A stretch of DNA of 48,947 nucleotides from Acidisphaera sp. (lineage in GTDB: Bacteria; Pseudomonadota; Alphaproteobacteria; Acetobacterales; Acetobacteraceae), in NCBI GenBank assembly GCA_019240395.1, contig JAFAYM010000058.1:1-48947 (forward strand), given 5' to 3'. Position numbers and translations under genes: made by a program. Below, one piece after another: positions 34,338-43,740 of this stretch. Every line of letters starts with the position of its first letter. Positions within the stretch are counted from its first letter, which is position 1. The notes below the pieces were generated by a model. That model did no database searches and had not been told where the DNA came from. It saw only the letters and a program-made list of their open reading frames with translations.

Positions 34338-37300
34338 ATGAAAAAAACCGACCGACTGCGGCCGATCGCGGATCCGCTGTGGTACAAGGACGCCGTTATC
34401 TATCAGCTGCATCTGAAATCGTTCTTCGATGCCGACAACGACGGGGTCGGCGACTTCAAGGGGCTGCTGCAAAAACTCGACTACATCGCGGAACTCGGGG
34501 TCAACACCATTTGGCTGCTGCCATTCTATCCCTCGCCGCGGCGCGACGATGGATACGACATCTCCGATTATCGCGGCGTGCATCCCGAATACGGCACGCT
34601 GGCCGATGTGCGGCGCTTCATCGCCGCCGCCCATGAGCGGGGTCTGCGCGTCATTACCGAGCTGGTGGTCAACCACACCTCCGACCAGCATCCCTGGTTT
34701 CAGCGGGCGCGCGAGGCGAAGCCCGGCTCAGCGGCGCGCAACTTCTATGTCTGGTCGGATGACGACCGGAAATATGCCGGCACCAGGATCATCTTCCTGG
34801 ATACCGAAAAATCCAACTGGACCTGGGACGCGGTGGCCGGCGCGTATTTCTGGCACCGCTTCTATTCGCACCAGCCCGACCTGAATTTCGACAATCCGCG
34901 CGTGCTGCAGGAAGTGCTCTCGGTGATGCGCTTCTGGCTCGATCTCGGCGTGGACGGGCTGCGGCTGGACGCGGTGCCCTATCTCGTCGAGCGCGAGGGC
35001 ACCAACAACGAGAACCTGGCGGAAACCCACATCATACTGAAGCGCATCCGCGCCGAGCTGGAGGCGCATGCGCCGGGGCGCATGCTGCTCGCGGAGGCCA
35101 ACCAGTGGCCGGAAGACGCCCAGCAATATTTCGGCGAGGGCGACGAATGCCACATGTGCTTCCACTTCCCGCTGATGCCGCGGATGTATATGGCGATCGC
35201 CCGGGAGGACCGCTTCCCGATCACCGACATCATGCGCCAGACGCCGGAGATCCCGCCGAATTGCCAATGGGCGGTGTTCCTACGCAACCATGACGAGCTG
35301 ACGCTCGAAATGGTCACCGACAGCGAGCGCGACTATCTCTGGAACGCCTATGCGGCCGACCGCCGCGCGCGGCTCAATCTCGGCATTCGCCGGCGCCTCG
35401 CACCGCTGCTGGAACGCGACCGGCGGCGGATCGAGCTGATGAACGGGCTGCTGCTCTCGATGCCCGGCACGCCGGTGATCTATTACGGCGACGAGATCGG
35501 CATGGGCGACAATATCCACCTCGGCGATCGCGACGGCGTGCGCACGCCCATGCAGTGGTCGTCGGATCGTAATGCCGGCTTCTCGCGCGCTGATCCGGCG
35601 AGCCTCGTGCTGCCGCCGATCATGGACCCGCTCTACGGCTTCCAGGCGGTGAATGTGGAGGCGCAGTCCAACGATCCGCACTCCCTGCTCAACTGGACGC
35701 GGCGGATGCTCGCCGTGCGCAAACAGTTCTGCGCTTTCGGTCGCGGCGGCCTGCGATTCCTCTACCCCGGCAACCGCAAGGTGCTGGCGTTTTTGCGCGA
35801 AATGCCGGGCGGCGAAAATCGCGCTGAGGAAACCGTGCTCTGCGTCTCCAACCTGTCGCGCTCAGCGCAGGCGGTGGAGCTCGATCTGTCCGGCTTCGCC
35901 GGGCGGGTGCCGGTTGACATGGTAGGCGGCTCGATCTTTCCGCCGGTCGGCCAGCTCACCTATCTGCTGACCCTGCCGCCTTACGGCTTCTTCTGGTTCC
36001 TGCTGGCCGCGGAGGCGCAGCTGCCATCGTGGCACGCGCCGGCACCGGAGCCGCTGCCGGAATTCGCGACGGTGGTGGTGCGCCACGACATCACCGAGGT
36101 GCTGGGCACCAACGGCCGCGCGCTGCTGGAGCGCGAGGCGCTGCCGGCCTACCTGCCGAAACGCCGCTGGTTCGCCTCCAAAAGCGAACGGCTCGACCGG
36201 GTAAGCATCAGCTACGCTGCGCCGCTGCCGGAAAGCGGCCAGCCGCCGGTGCTGCTCACCGAGATCGAAGCGCAGCTCGGCGACCGCCGGGAGAGCTATG
36301 TGCTGCCGATCGGCATCCTCTGGGAAGACGAGATGAGCAGCACGCTCGGCCAGCAGCTGGCGCTGGCGCGCCTGCGCCAGGGACGGCGCGTCGGCTACCT
36401 CACCGACGCGTTCGCGCTCGACGGGCTGACCCGTGGGCTGCTGGGCGGGCTGCGCCGCCAGACACGCATCAAGCTTGACCCATCTTCCCAAACCAAGGGC
36501 GAGATCGTCTTCCACCCGACGTCCCTGATGGACAGACTGGAGCTGCCGGAGGACGCGGCGATCCGTCGGCTCTCCGCTGAGCAGTCCAACAGCTCGCTGG
36601 TGCTCGGCGATGCGCTGGTGCTGAAGATCGTCCGACGCGTCGCCGCCGGCATCCACCCCGAAGGCGAGATGACGCGCTTCCTCACCGAGCGCGGCTTCGC
36701 CAACACCGCCCCGCTGTTCGGTGAGGTGCTGCGCCTGGCGCCGGACGGCACGCCCCACACACTCGCGCTGGCGCAGGGGTTCGTGCGCAACCAGGGTGAC
36801 GGTTGGGGCTGGACGCTCGACTTCCTGGCCCGCACCGTCGAGGAGCTGGCTGTAACCGGCCATGACGACGAGGAGCGCTCGGATGCCTTCGCCCCCTACG
36901 TCGTGTTCGCGCAGGCGATCGGCCGCCGCCTGGCCGAGCTGCACGCCGTCCTGTCCGAGCCCAGCGACGAGCCGGATTTCGCGCCCGAGGAGGCCGACGC
37001 GGCGACGCTCGAGGGCTGGGCGGAGGCGGCGATCGAGCAGCTCGACATGGCCTTCGCTCTGCTGCGCCAGGAGCGGGAGTGGCCGGACCAGGACACCGCC
37101 GATCTCGCGCACACGCTGCTGAAGCAAGGGCCGGAGCTGAAGCGGCTGGCGCACGATCTTGCCCGCCGGGGACGGCACGCGCTGCGCACCCGCCTGCACG
37201 GCGATTTCCACCTCGGCCAGGTGCTGGTGGTGCAAGCGGACGCCTTCATCATCGACTTCGAGGGCGAGCCGGCGCGACCAATGGTGCAGCGGCGGAGCAA

Positions 37301-37685
37301 AGGCTGCGCGCTGCGCGACGTCGCCGGCCTGCTGCGTTCCTTCGACTATGCGGCTTCTGCTGCCGCCCCTGGCCGGGTCGCCGCCTCGGCGCCGGCGGCG
37401 GAGCGTCGCGCCCTGCTGCTCGAGCGCTTCCGCAAGATTGCCAATGCGGCCTTTCTAGAGGCCTATCGCAACGTGCTCGGCCAGGCCGAGCGGCGCTGGG
37501 TCCCGGAGCTCGCCGAGGCGCCGCTGCTCGACCTGTTCCTGATGGAAAAGGCGGCCTACGAAATCCGCTATGAGGCGGCGAACCGGCCGACCTGGCTGGC
37601 GATTCCGCTGCGCGGCCTGCACGAAATGGCGGCTCGCCTACTGGCCCCGAATGCCGAGTTGCGGGCCGAAAGCGTGCCGGCGTGA
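34338..37685 (+). CDS. treS: Trehalose synthase fused to maltokinase (TreS-Pep2)
   Basis: Bifunctional protein of 1115 residues. The N-terminal GH13_16 domain (about 10-550) interconverts trehalose and maltose: nucleophile Asp211 in [10 protein letters not shown], acid Glu253 in [11 protein letters not shown], and [10 protein letters not shown]. The C-terminal part (about 580-1110) is maltokinase (Pep2/Mak), which phosphorylates maltose with ATP to maltose-1-phosphate: [10 protein letters not shown], then [10 protein letters not shown] (Asp956) and IIDFEGEP (Asp973). Together they feed GlgE, encoded just upstream. I chose ATG 34338; a TTG at 34323 is closer to the glgE stop but less likely. 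The stop overlaps the glgB start by 4 bp. Confidence 0.96.
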   Translation: MKKTDRLRPIADPLWYKDAVIYQLHLKSFFDADNDGVGDFKGLLQKLDYIAELGVNTIWLLPFYPSPRRDDGYDISDYRGVHPEYGTLADVRRFIAAAHERGLRVITELVVNHTSDQHPWFQRAREAKPGSAARNFYVWSDDDRKYAGTRIIFLDTEKSNWTWDAVAGAYFWHRFYSHQPDLNFDNPRVLQEVLSVMRFWLDLGVDGLRLDAVPYLVEREGTNNENLAETHIILKRIRAELEAHAPGRMLLAEANQWPEDAQQYFGEGDECHMCFHFPLMPRMYMAIAREDRFPITDIMRQTPEIPPNCQWAVFLRNHDELTLEMVTDSERDYLWNAYAADRRARLNLGIRRRLAPLLERDRRRIELMNGLLLSMPGTPVIYYGDEIGMGDNIHLGDRDGVRTPMQWSSDRNAGFSRADPASLVLPPIMDPLYGFQAVNVEAQSNDPHSLLNWTRRMLAVRKQFCAFGRGGLRFLYPGNRKVLAFLREMPGGENRAEETVLCVSNLSRSAQAVELDLSGFAGRVPVDMVGGSIFPPVGQLTYLLTLPPYGFFWFLLAAEAQLPSWHAPAPEPLPEFATVVVRHDITEVLGTNGRALLEREALPAYLPKRRWFASKSERLDRVSISYAAPLPESGQPPVLLTEIEAQLGDRRESYVLPIGILWEDEMSSTLGQQLALARLRQGRRVGYLTDAFALDGLTRGLLGGLRRQTRIKLDPSSQTKGEIVFHPTSLMDRLELPEDAAIRRLSAEQSNSSLVLGDALVLKIVRRVAAGIHPEGEMTRFLTERGFANTAPLFGEVLRLAPDGTPHTLALAQGFVRNQGDGWGWTLDFLARTVEELAVTGHDDEERSDAFAPYVVFAQAIGRRLAELHAVLSEPSDEPDFAPEEADAATLEGWAEAAIEQLDMAFALLRQEREWPDQDTADLAHTLLKQGPELKRLAHDLARRGRHALRTRLHGDFHLGQVLVVQADAFIIDFEGEPARPMVQRRSKGCALRDVAGLLRSFDYAASAAAPGRVAASAPAAERRALLLERFRKIANAAFLEAYRNVLGQAERRWVPELAEAPLLDLFLMEKAAYEIRYEAANRPTWLAIPLRGLHEMAARLLAPNAELRAESVPA

Positions 37686-39865
37686 GCAGCTTGCATCTCG
37701 ACCCCGCCGCCGTCGACGCCCTAGTGCACGGCCGGCACGGCGACCCGTTTGCTCTGCTCGGTCCGCACGACACGCCGAACGGCTGCGCCATCCGCACCTT
37801 TCAACCCGATGCTGAGGGCGTCGAGGTGCTCGACGCAAAGGGCGAGACAGTCCTGGCGAAGCTGGCGCGCGTGCATACCGACGGGCTGTTTGCCGGGGTC
37901 ATGCCGACGCGGGTGCCCTATGTGCTGCGCATCGAGGTCGGGCGCACCGAACGGCAGACCGAGGACCCCTATGCCTTCCCACCGCTGCTCGGTCCGCTCG
38001 ATCTGCATCTCATCGCCGAAGGGCGGCACCGGGAGCTCGGCCGCTGCCTCGGCTCGCATCTCATGACCGTCCAGGGTGTGCGCGGCGTGCGCTTCGCGGT
38101 CTGGGCTCCGAATGCGCAACGCGTCTCGGTAGTGGGCGACTTCAATCGTTGGGACGGGCGCCGTCATCCCATGCGCCGGCGCATCGAGGCTGGAGTATGG
38201 GAGCTGTTCATCCCCCGCGTGCTGCCCGGGACACTCTACAAATACGAAATCATTGCCGCTTGGGGTGAGACCCTGCCGCTGAAGGCCGACCCGGTGGCCT
38301 GGTACGACGAGCGGCCACCGGGCACGGCCTCTGTCGTCGTCGAGGACACGCTGCCGCGCTGGACCGACGAGGCGTGGCGGGCGCAACGCGCCGGTCGGCA
38401 AGCGCCGGACGCACCGATTTCGATTTACGAGGTGCACGCGGCGTCGTGGATGCCCGCGATCACCGGGGGTGAAGAGGGCTGGTCGCATCTCACCGAGCGT
38501 TTGGTTCCCTACGTGCAGCGCATGGGTTTCACCCATGTCGAGCTGCTGCCGATCATGGAGCATCCGTTCGGCGGTTCCTGGGGCTACCAGCCGCTCGGCC
38601 AATTCGCGCCGAGCGCCCGGCTCGGGCCACCGGCCGATTTCGCCCGGCTGGTGGACCGCTTCCACGAGGCAGGCGTGGGCGTGATCCTGGACTGGGTGCC
38701 GGCGCACTTCCCGACCGACGCGCATGGGCTCGCCCGCTTCGACGGCACCGCGCTCTATGAACACGCCGATCCGCGCGAGGGCTTCCACCGCGACTGGAAC
38801 ACTTACATCTTCAATCTCGGGCGTAACGAGGTGCGCGGCTTCCTGATCGCCAGCGCGCTCCACTGGCTTGAGCAGTATCATGTCGACGGGCTGCGCGTGG
38901 ACGCCGTCGCCTCGATGCTCTACCGCGACTACAGCCGTCCCGCCGGGGAGTGGGTGCCGAACCGTTATGGCGGGCGCGAAAATTTGGAGAGCATTTCGTT
39001 TCTCCAGGAGCTGAGCCGCATCGTTAACGAGCGATGCCCGGGGACGGTGCTGATCGCCGAGGAGAGCACGGCTTGGCCCGGCGTAACACGCTCGGCGGAG
39101 GAGGGCGGGCTCGGCTTTCACTACAAATGGAACAAGGGCTGGATGCACGACACCCTGCACTACATGCAGGAGGATCCGGTCAATCGCAGCTGGCATCACG
39201 ACGAAATCACCTTCGGCCTCGTCTATGCCTTCTCCGAGCGTTTTGTGCTGCCGCTGTCGCATGACGAGGTGGTGCATCTGAAGCGCTCGCTGCTCGGTCG
39301 CATGCCCGGTGATGACTGGCAGAAATGCGCCAACCTGCGCGCCTATTATGGATTCATGTGGGGACATCCTGGCAAGAAGCTGCTGTTCATGGGCGGCGAG
39401 TTCGGACAGTGGCACGAGTGGGACCACGATCTCGGCCTGGATTGGCACCTGCTCGATCATCCCATGCACAGCGGCGTGCAACGATTGGTGCGCGATGTCA
39501 ACCAGGCGTATTGCAGCAACCCTGCCCTGCACCGGCGCGATTGCCACCCCGAGGGCTTCCGCTGGGTGGTGCTGAACGATCGCGCGCAGAGCGTCTTCTC
39601 CTTCCTGCGCTTCGGCGCCGAGGTCGACGATCCGGTGCTCGTGATCTGCAACTTCACCCCGGTGCCGCGCCTCGGGTATCGGGTGGGCGTGCCGCGGGCC
39701 GGCCTATGGCAGGAGATCCTGAACAGCGATGCCGCGGTCTATGGCGGCTCGAACATGGGCAATGCCGGCCACTGCACCGCCGAGGCGGTGGAGAGCCACG
39801 GTCAGCCGGCTTCCCTGCTGCTGACCGTACCACCGCTGGCGACGCTCTATCTGCGCCCGGTTTGA
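37682..39865 (+). CDS. glgB: 1,4-alpha-glucan branching enzyme GlgB
   Basis: Forms alpha-1,6 branches in the glucan made by GlgE. The 727-residue product has an N-terminal region with [10 protein letters not shown], a CBM48 domain (about 135-230) and a GH13_9 catalytic barrel: [12 protein letters not shown], nucleophile Asp407 in GLRVDAVAS, acid Glu460 in [12 protein letters not shown], and [10 protein letters not shown]. The length is normal for bacterial GlgB. GTG 37682 overlaps the treS stop (GTGA). The order glgE-treS/pep2-glgB is the complete GlgE pathway of glucan synthesis from trehalose. Confidence 0.97.
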   Translation: MSSLHLDPAAVDALVHGRHGDPFALLGPHDTPNGCAIRTFQPDAEGVEVLDAKGETVLAKLARVHTDGLFAGVMPTRVPYVLRIEVGRTERQTEDPYAFPPLLGPLDLHLIAEGRHRELGRCLGSHLMTVQGVRGVRFAVWAPNAQRVSVVGDFNRWDGRRHPMRRRIEAGVWELFIPRVLPGTLYKYEIIAAWGETLPLKADPVAWYDERPPGTASVVVEDTLPRWTDEAWRAQRAGRQAPDAPISIYEVHAASWMPAITGGEEGWSHLTERLVPYVQRMGFTHVELLPIMEHPFGGSWGYQPLGQFAPSARLGPPADFARLVDRFHEAGVGVILDWVPAHFPTDAHGLARFDGTALYEHADPREGFHRDWNTYIFNLGRNEVRGFLIASALHWLEQYHVDGLRVDAVASMLYRDYSRPAGEWVPNRYGGRENLESISFLQELSRIVNERCPGTVLIAEESTAWPGVTRSAEEGGLGFHYKWNKGWMHDTLHYMQEDPVNRSWHHDEITFGLVYAFSERFVLPLSHDEVVHLKRSLLGRMPGDDWQKCANLRAYYGFMWGHPGKKLLFMGGEFGQWHEWDHDLGLDWHLLDHPMHSGVQRLVRDVNQAYCSNPALHRRDCHPEGFRWVVLNDRAQSVFSFLRFGAEVDDPVLVICNFTPVPRLGYRVGVPRAGLWQEILNSDAAVYGGSNMGNAGHCTAEAVESHGQPASLLLTVPPLATLYLRPV

Positions 39866-39892
39866 GCGACCATCCGTTTTGAGGAACCACCG

Positions 39893-41686
39893 ATGAGCGG
39901 ACATTCTCCCGCGAGCCTGGCCTATGGCCCCCAGCTGCAAGAGAACGCGCTAGGAGAGGACGGCACGGTGCGGTTCCGCCTCTGGGCGCCGAGCGTCGAC
40001 AGCGTCGCCCTCGAGATCGAAGGCCAGGAGCCGCAATCCATGAAATCTGAGGCAGGCGGCTGGTTCCTCGCAACCGCCCGCGCCAAGGCCGGCTCCCGCT
40101 ACCGCTTCCGGCTGCCTGATGGGCTGGCGGTCCCCGATCCTGCGTCGCGCCGCCAAGCAGGCGATGTGCATGATGCCAGCATTGTCGTCGATCCGAACGC
40201 GTATCGCTGGCAGCACCCGGAGTGGCGCGGGCGACCGTGGCATGAGGCGGTCGTTTACGAGCTGCACCCAGGCGCCTTCGGCGGCTTCGCCGGCATCGAG
40301 CGGCGGCTTCCCGAATTGGCGGCGCTGGGTGTCACCGCGATCGAGCTGATGCCGATCGCCGATTTCCCCGGCAAGCACAACTGGGGTTATGACGGGGTTC
40401 TGCCATATGCGCCGGACGCCGCCTACGGCACACCCGAGGAGCTCAAGTCCCTTGTCGATGCGGCGCACGGCCTCGGGCTGATGATCCTTCTCGACGTCGT
40501 CTACAACCATTTCGGTCCTGACGGAGCCTATCTCCACGTCTACGCGAAAGCGTTCTTCGATGAGGGCAAGCATACGCCCTGGGGAGCGGCGATCGACTTC
40601 AACCGCCCCGACGTAGGCAGCTTCTTCATCGAGAACGCCCTGATGTGGCTCAACGAGTATCGCTTCGACGGACTGCGCTTCGACGCCGTGCACGCCATCT
40701 CGCCGCCGGAATTTCTGGACGCCATGGCAGCGAGTATCCGCTGCAGCGTCGCTCCCGGACGCCATGTTCACCTCGTGCTGGAGCACGAGGGCAACGTCGC
40801 TAGCCATCTCGCCCGGGGAAAATTCGACGCGCAATGGACCGATGACGTGCACCACTGCCTACACGTGCTGCTGACTGGCGAAAGCGAGGGTTACTACGAG
40901 GATTTTCAGGACGCGGCGCGACTGCTGGCCCGCGCGCTGGCCGAGGGTTTTGCCTATCAGGGGGAGGTCTCGCCGCATTCCGGCAAGCCGCGCGGCACGC
41001 GGAGCGTTGATCTGCCGACCACGGCCTTCGTGATCTGCCTGCAGAACCACGACCAGATCGGCAATCGTGCGCTCGGGGAGCGGCTGACCACGCTCGCCGA
41101 TCCGCAGGCGCTGCGCGCGGCGACGTCGCTGCTGCTCCTGGTACCCTTCATTCCGATGCTGTTCATGGGCGAGGAGTTCGCCAGCCGCCGCCCCTTCCTG
41201 TTCTTCACCGATCACAACCCGGAGCTCGCGGAACTGGTGCGCCGCGGCCGCCGTGCCGAGTTCAAAAAGTTCGCCGCGTTCTCCGATCCCGCGAAGCGCG
41301 AGCGCATTCCCGATCCCAATGCGGCGCAGACATTCGCGGCATCGGTTCCGGAATTCGATCAGCCCCGCACTCCGGAGGGCGCGGCGGCGCTGACCCTCTA
41401 CCGCGCTCTGCTGGCGGTGCGCTTTCGGGCTGTCGTTCCACGCATTCCGGGCGCCCGCAGCGCCGGCGCCCAGGCGCTCAGCCGCACCGCCGTGCACGCG
41501 CGCTGGACCATGGGCGACGGCGCACTGCTGACCGTTGCCGCCAATTTTGGCCCCGAGGCTGTCAAAGGCGAGGAATGCCCCGGATCGCTGCTGTTCGAAA
41601 GCGAGGATGGCGCCGGCAAGGCCGCACGACACGGCCGCCTGCCGGCTCGCGCGACCGTCGCCTTCCTGCAGGAGTCGCCGCCATGA
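39893..41686 (+). CDS. treZ: Malto-oligosyltrehalose trehalohydrolase TreZ
   Basis: Releases free trehalose from the end of malto-oligosyltrehalose made by TreY. The 597-residue protein has an N-terminal CBM48-like domain (about 15-95) and a GH13_10 barrel: LLDVVYNHFGPDGAYL, Asp264 in GLRFDAVHAI, acid Glu297 in LVLEHEGN and CLQNHDQIGNR. It is preceded by a 27-bp gap after glgB with AGGAACC upstream of the ATG. The last codons overlap malQ by 4 bp. Confidence 0.95.
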   Translation: MSGHSPASLAYGPQLQENALGEDGTVRFRLWAPSVDSVALEIEGQEPQSMKSEAGGWFLATARAKAGSRYRFRLPDGLAVPDPASRRQAGDVHDASIVVDPNAYRWQHPEWRGRPWHEAVVYELHPGAFGGFAGIERRLPELAALGVTAIELMPIADFPGKHNWGYDGVLPYAPDAAYGTPEELKSLVDAAHGLGLMILLDVVYNHFGPDGAYLHVYAKAFFDEGKHTPWGAAIDFNRPDVGSFFIENALMWLNEYRFDGLRFDAVHAISPPEFLDAMAASIRCSVAPGRHVHLVLEHEGNVASHLARGKFDAQWTDDVHHCLHVLLTGESEGYYEDFQDAARLLARALAEGFAYQGEVSPHSGKPRGTRSVDLPTTAFVICLQNHDQIGNRALGERLTTLADPQALRAATSLLLLVPFIPMLFMGEEFASRRPFLFFTDHNPELAELVRRGRRAEFKKFAAFSDPAKRERIPDPNAAQTFAASVPEFDQPRTPEGAAALTLYRALLAVRFRAVVPRIPGARSAGAQALSRTAVHARWTMGDGALLTVAANFGPEAVKGEECPGSLLFESEDGAGKAARHGRLPARATVAFLQESPP

Positions 41687-43740
41687 GCGGCACGTCGCCG
41701 GGGGATCCCGAGCTGCTGTCGCTGGCCGAAGCCGCCGGTCTGGCGCCGCGCTGGCGCGATGCCTTTGGCAAGACTCACGACGTCGCGCCGGCAACGCTGC
41801 GCTCGGTCCTCGCCGCCCTCGACCTGCCCGCCTCCAGCAATGGCGACGTCCGCGACAGCTTGGCCCGTCTGCGCCGCCTCGGTGCCGAACTGCAGCCGTT
41901 GGTCACCGCTGAAACCAATGTGCCGATCACGCTTACCGCGCCGGCGGGCCGCTTCCGGGTGAAGCTGGAGGATGGCAGCACACGCGAGGGCACGGCCGAG
42001 GCACGCGACGGTCGGGTGACGATCCCGCCAATCGACGCGCCGGGCTACCACTCCCTCGAAATCAGTGATCGAGAAACCGTGCTGGCAGTGGCGCCACCGC
42101 GCTGCTTCAGCGTGCAGGACGCGCTCCCCGGCGGGCGGCCCTGGGGCCTAGCGGTACAGCTCTATGCACTCCGGCGCGATGGCGACGGCGGCCTCGGCGA
42201 TTTCACCGCCTTGCGCGACTTTGTGCAGAGTGCCGGGGCACACGGTGCCGCGGCGGTCGCCATCAGCCCGGTGCACGCGCAATTCTCGGCCGATCCCGAC
42301 CGCTTCAGCCCCTACGCGCCCTCCAGCCGGGTGATGCTTAACGTGCTGCACGCCGATGCCGGAGGGGTGCTCGCCGAGGTGCTCGCCCCCGGTGACGCGG
42401 AACGGCGGCTCGAGGCGCTCGATCAGGTGGACTGGCCGGCCGCCGGGCGGGCACGCCTGGCTCGCTTTCGCGAGGTCTTCGAGCGCTTCAGCGCCGAGGC
42501 ACCTGGAAGGCAGCACCAGGCCTTTGCCGCATTCCGCGCCGAGCAGGGCGAGGTACTGGAAAGCCACGCCCGGTTCGAGGCGCTGCACGCAACGCAATTC
42601 GCCAGCGATGCCGAGCGCTGGAATTGGCGAAGCTGGCCGGAGGCGCTGCGCAACCCACGCAGCCCCGAGGTCGCACGCTTTGCCGCCGAGCGTGCGCACG
42701 AGGTGGCGTTCCACGCTTTTTTGCAATTCCTGGCGGATCGCAGCCTGGCCGCGGCACAAGGCGCGGCGCGCGCCGCCGGTATGCCGATCGGGCTGATTTC
42801 CGATCTTGCAGTCGGCGTCGACGCCGGCGGCTCGCAGAGCTGGAGCGGACAGGACGAGACGCTGATCGGCCTGACCATCGGAGCGCCGCCGGATCTGCTG
42901 AATACTCAGGGCCAGTCCTGGGGCTTGGCGGCATTCTCGCCCCGCGGCTTGGCGCGTAACGGTTTCGGCGCCTTTCTGGCAATGCTGCGCACAGCGCTGC
43001 GCCATGCCGGCGGCGTTCGCATTGACCACGCGATGGGCCTCGGGCGGCTCTGGGTCCTCCCGGAAGGCGCCTCGGCGCTGGAGGGTGCCTATCTAACTTT
43101 CCCACTCGAGGACATGCTGCGGCTGGTCGCACTCGAGAGCTTTCGCCACCGCGCCATCGTGCTCGGGGAAGATCTCGGCACGGTGCCCGAGGGGTTCCAG
43201 GACAGGCTTGGGCGCGCCGGCGTTATGGGCATGCGCGTGCTGTGGTTCGAGCGCGACGAGGACCGGTTCCGGGCGCCGCAACGCTGGTCGCCGCACGCCG
43301 CGGCAATGACCAGCACGCACGATCTACCGACCGTCGCGGGCTGGTGGTCCGGACGCGACCTGGCTTGGCGCAAGCAGCTCCACCTGCTGGGCGACGAACG
43401 CGCGGAGTGGTTCGAGTTCGAGAACCGCGACCGCGACCGCACCCGCCTCTGGGAGGCGTTCCGCGGCAGCGGTGCCGCAACTGGCGAGGTGCCACCACCC
43501 GAGCAGCCGGACGCGGCCGTCGATGCGGCGGTACGGCATGTCGGTCGAGCTGCTTGCGAGCTGGCGCTGGTGCCGATCGAGGATGTGCTTGCCAGCTCGG
43601 AGCAGCCGAACTTGCCCGGGACGCTGCACGAGCATCCAAACTGGCGCCGTCGGCTGCCCGGGCCGGCGGCAAGCCTGCTCGAAACTCCCGGAGCGGCTTC
43701 GCGCTTGGCCTCGCTGGCGGATTCCAGGACCTCTGCATGA
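41683..43740 (+). CDS. malQ: 4-alpha-glucanotransferase (amylomaltase) MalQ
   Basis: Transfers glucan chains between maltodextrins. Placed between TreZ and TreY it can lengthen short maltodextrins so that TreY can use them (inference). The 685-residue product has an N-terminal extension of about 150 residues before the GH77 barrel. Catalytic landmarks are GVRIDHAMGLGRLW (Asp448), VLGEDLGTVPEGF (Glu496) and MTSTHDLPTVAGWW. The ATG start overlaps the treZ stop (ATGA), and the stop overlaps treY in the same way. Confidence 0.95.
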   Translation: MSGTSPGDPELLSLAEAAGLAPRWRDAFGKTHDVAPATLRSVLAALDLPASSNGDVRDSLARLRRLGAELQPLVTAETNVPITLTAPAGRFRVKLEDGSTREGTAEARDGRVTIPPIDAPGYHSLEISDRETVLAVAPPRCFSVQDALPGGRPWGLAVQLYALRRDGDGGLGDFTALRDFVQSAGAHGAAAVAISPVHAQFSADPDRFSPYAPSSRVMLNVLHADAGGVLAEVLAPGDAERRLEALDQVDWPAAGRARLARFREVFERFSAEAPGRQHQAFAAFRAEQGEVLESHARFEALHATQFASDAERWNWRSWPEALRNPRSPEVARFAAERAHEVAFHAFLQFLADRSLAAAQGAARAAGMPIGLISDLAVGVDAGGSQSWSGQDETLIGLTIGAPPDLLNTQGQSWGLAAFSPRGLARNGFGAFLAMLRTALRHAGGVRIDHAMGLGRLWVLPEGASALEGAYLTFPLEDMLRLVALESFRHRAIVLGEDLGTVPEGFQDRLGRAGVMGMRVLWFERDEDRFRAPQRWSPHAAAMTSTHDLPTVAGWWSGRDLAWRKQLHLLGDERAEWFEFENRDRDRTRLWEAFRGSGAATGEVPPPEQPDAAVDAAVRHVGRAACELALVPIEDVLASSEQPNLPGTLHEHPNWRRRLPGPAASLLETPGAASRLASLADSRTSA